A model generated the notes under the pieces. That model was given only the letters and a program-made list of their open reading frames with translations. It had not been told where the DNA came from and made no database searches. From positions 1-6,227 of the forward strand of contig JAJFMG010000103.1 of assembly GCA_021772295.1 (NCBI GenBank): a stretch of DNA of 6,227 nucleotides, in the 5' to 3' direction. Positions 5,589 through 6,227 of this stretch are shown here, in pieces; position 1 is the stretch's first letter, and every line of letters begins with the position of its first letter. This DNA comes from Chlamydiota bacterium (GTDB lineage Bacteria > Chlamydiota > Chlamydiia > Chlamydiales > Simkaniaceae). A program made the translations under genes and the position numbers.

Positions 5589-6227
5589 TCATGTACCTTT
5601 TATTAAATCAACACTTGCCCAAAGATTTGGGTTTTTCTCGAGGCTCAAGTCACTAGACGTTGTAAAATTCTGAGATGATTCCCCTTTCCGATTGACCCGA
5701 TATGAAAAACCAAGTTTAGAAAGAGACGTATCGAACCCCGTTAATACTTGCTTTGGCAAAAAGATATTATATTCATAGGAATTTCTATTAAATAGAATAT
5801 TGACATCTAACTGAGTTGGATCACAGTTTTGATGCATATCATCAATTCTACCCTTTGTGATTTCTTTGCCATAATACTCTTCTACTTCTTTGGGAAAAAA
5901 CACAAAATGATGACAAAATTTTGTAAAACTTGCCGTTTTATTATCCCGGGTATCAATAAAAATTTCAAAGGAATCCCCCCTTCGATAATTTGGAAAAGAC
6001 ACGTCAGTAAAAGAGCCTTCCACTCGAGCAAAAAAGCCAAGCCCATCCTCGCTCCAGCAAGCTGCTACCTCTGCGAATGTATCTTCATAGATAAGTTCAG
6101 ATGAACTGGGAAGCAGAAAGGGCGATTTGTAGGGCTTTGTGATTTCCTCAAAATCTGAGTATGCAAAAGCTGTTTTCAATTCAAAAAAATGAATAGGCTC
6201 AACAGATGGAATATCCCGAAAAATAAT
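5589..6227 (-). CDS. Unnamed protein, possible CBM9/DOMON-like fold, 5' end beyond window
   Basis: The frame is open to the right edge and gives 212 residues. The only in-window start candidate near the 5' end is a TTG at 6179-6177 with no Shine-Dalgarno. The 16 codons before it read on sensibly (IIFRDIPSVEPIHFFE), so the real start is probably outside. The centre (about 5935-6060) has GLGFFARVEG, then RRGDSFEIFIDTRDN and CHHFVFFP. This resembles the strand pattern of family-9 carbohydrate-binding and DOMON-like beta-sandwich domains (hydrophobic strand, D/E-x-hydrophobic-E-hydrophobic-F-hydrophobic-D). The fold is an inference. By position it may match the unnamed gene next to gcvH in C. trachomatis (CT283, from memory). 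It abuts gcvH with no gap. No signal peptide or membrane helix is visible in the part present. Confidence 0.75.
   Translation of the reverse strand: MIFRDIPSVEPIHFFELKTAFAYSDFEEITKPYKSPFLLPSSSELIYEDTFAEVAACWSEDGLGFFARVEGSFTDVSFPNYRRGDSFEIFIDTRDNKTASFTKFCHHFVFFPKEVEEYYGKEITKGRIDDMHQNCDPTQLDVNILFNRNSYEYNIFLPKQVLTGFDTSLSKLGFSYRVNRKGESSQNFTTSSDLSLEKNPNLWASVDLIKGT

Overview
The window is AT-rich (roughly 37-38% GC by eye) and carries the core of a sodium-pumping NADH:quinone oxidoreductase operon, nqrB-nqrC-nqrD-nqrE, on the + strand. Divergent and convergent neighbours flank it on the - strand. Several things point to the phylum Chlamydiae. NqrB (507 aa), NqrC (319 aa) and NqrE (248 aa) are all much longer than the gamma-proteobacterial proteins, as chlamydial Nqr subunits are. 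The block nqrBCDE next to gcvH matches the order I remember from Chlamydia trachomatis (CT278-CT282). nqrA and nqrF are absent from both ends, as in Chlamydiaceae, where they lie elsewhere. Sequence divergence suggests an environmental or amoeba-associated lineage rather than Chlamydia itself, but I cannot name the genus.

Layout: 1-1219 (-) is the 5' part of a large gene for a membrane-anchored, beta-rich protein resembling the AsmA/TamB/YdbH group, running off the left edge. 1220-1421 is a divergent intergenic region with a candidate nqrB promoter, two short inverted repeats and a consensus -35 hexamer facing left. 1422-5290 (+) is nqrBCDE, packed with junctions of -1, -4 and +7 bases. 5223-5588 (-) is gcvH, whose 3' end overlaps the nqrE 3' end tail to tail by 68 bases. 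5589-6227 (-) is an unnamed gene with a possible CBM9/DOMON-like fold, running off the right edge and ending directly against the gcvH start codon.

NqrB-E are the membrane and FMN-carrying subunits of Na+-NQR. NqrD and NqrE supply the four cysteines of the intramembrane 2Fe-2S centre, and NqrB and NqrC carry the FMN-acceptor motifs. NqrA and NqrF (the NADH-oxidising flavoprotein) must be encoded elsewhere for a working enzyme. GcvH is a lipoyl carrier with its lysine intact, but no gcvT or gcvP is adjacent.

I see no mobile element, CRISPR, tRNA or rRNA, and no wholly novel system. The points most worth a second look are a serine at the expected FMN-threonine position of NqrB, a Cys-x-Cys in a normally Gly/Ala part of NqrB, a GTG start for nqrC, the nqrE/gcvH overlap, and the two uncharacterised flanking genes.
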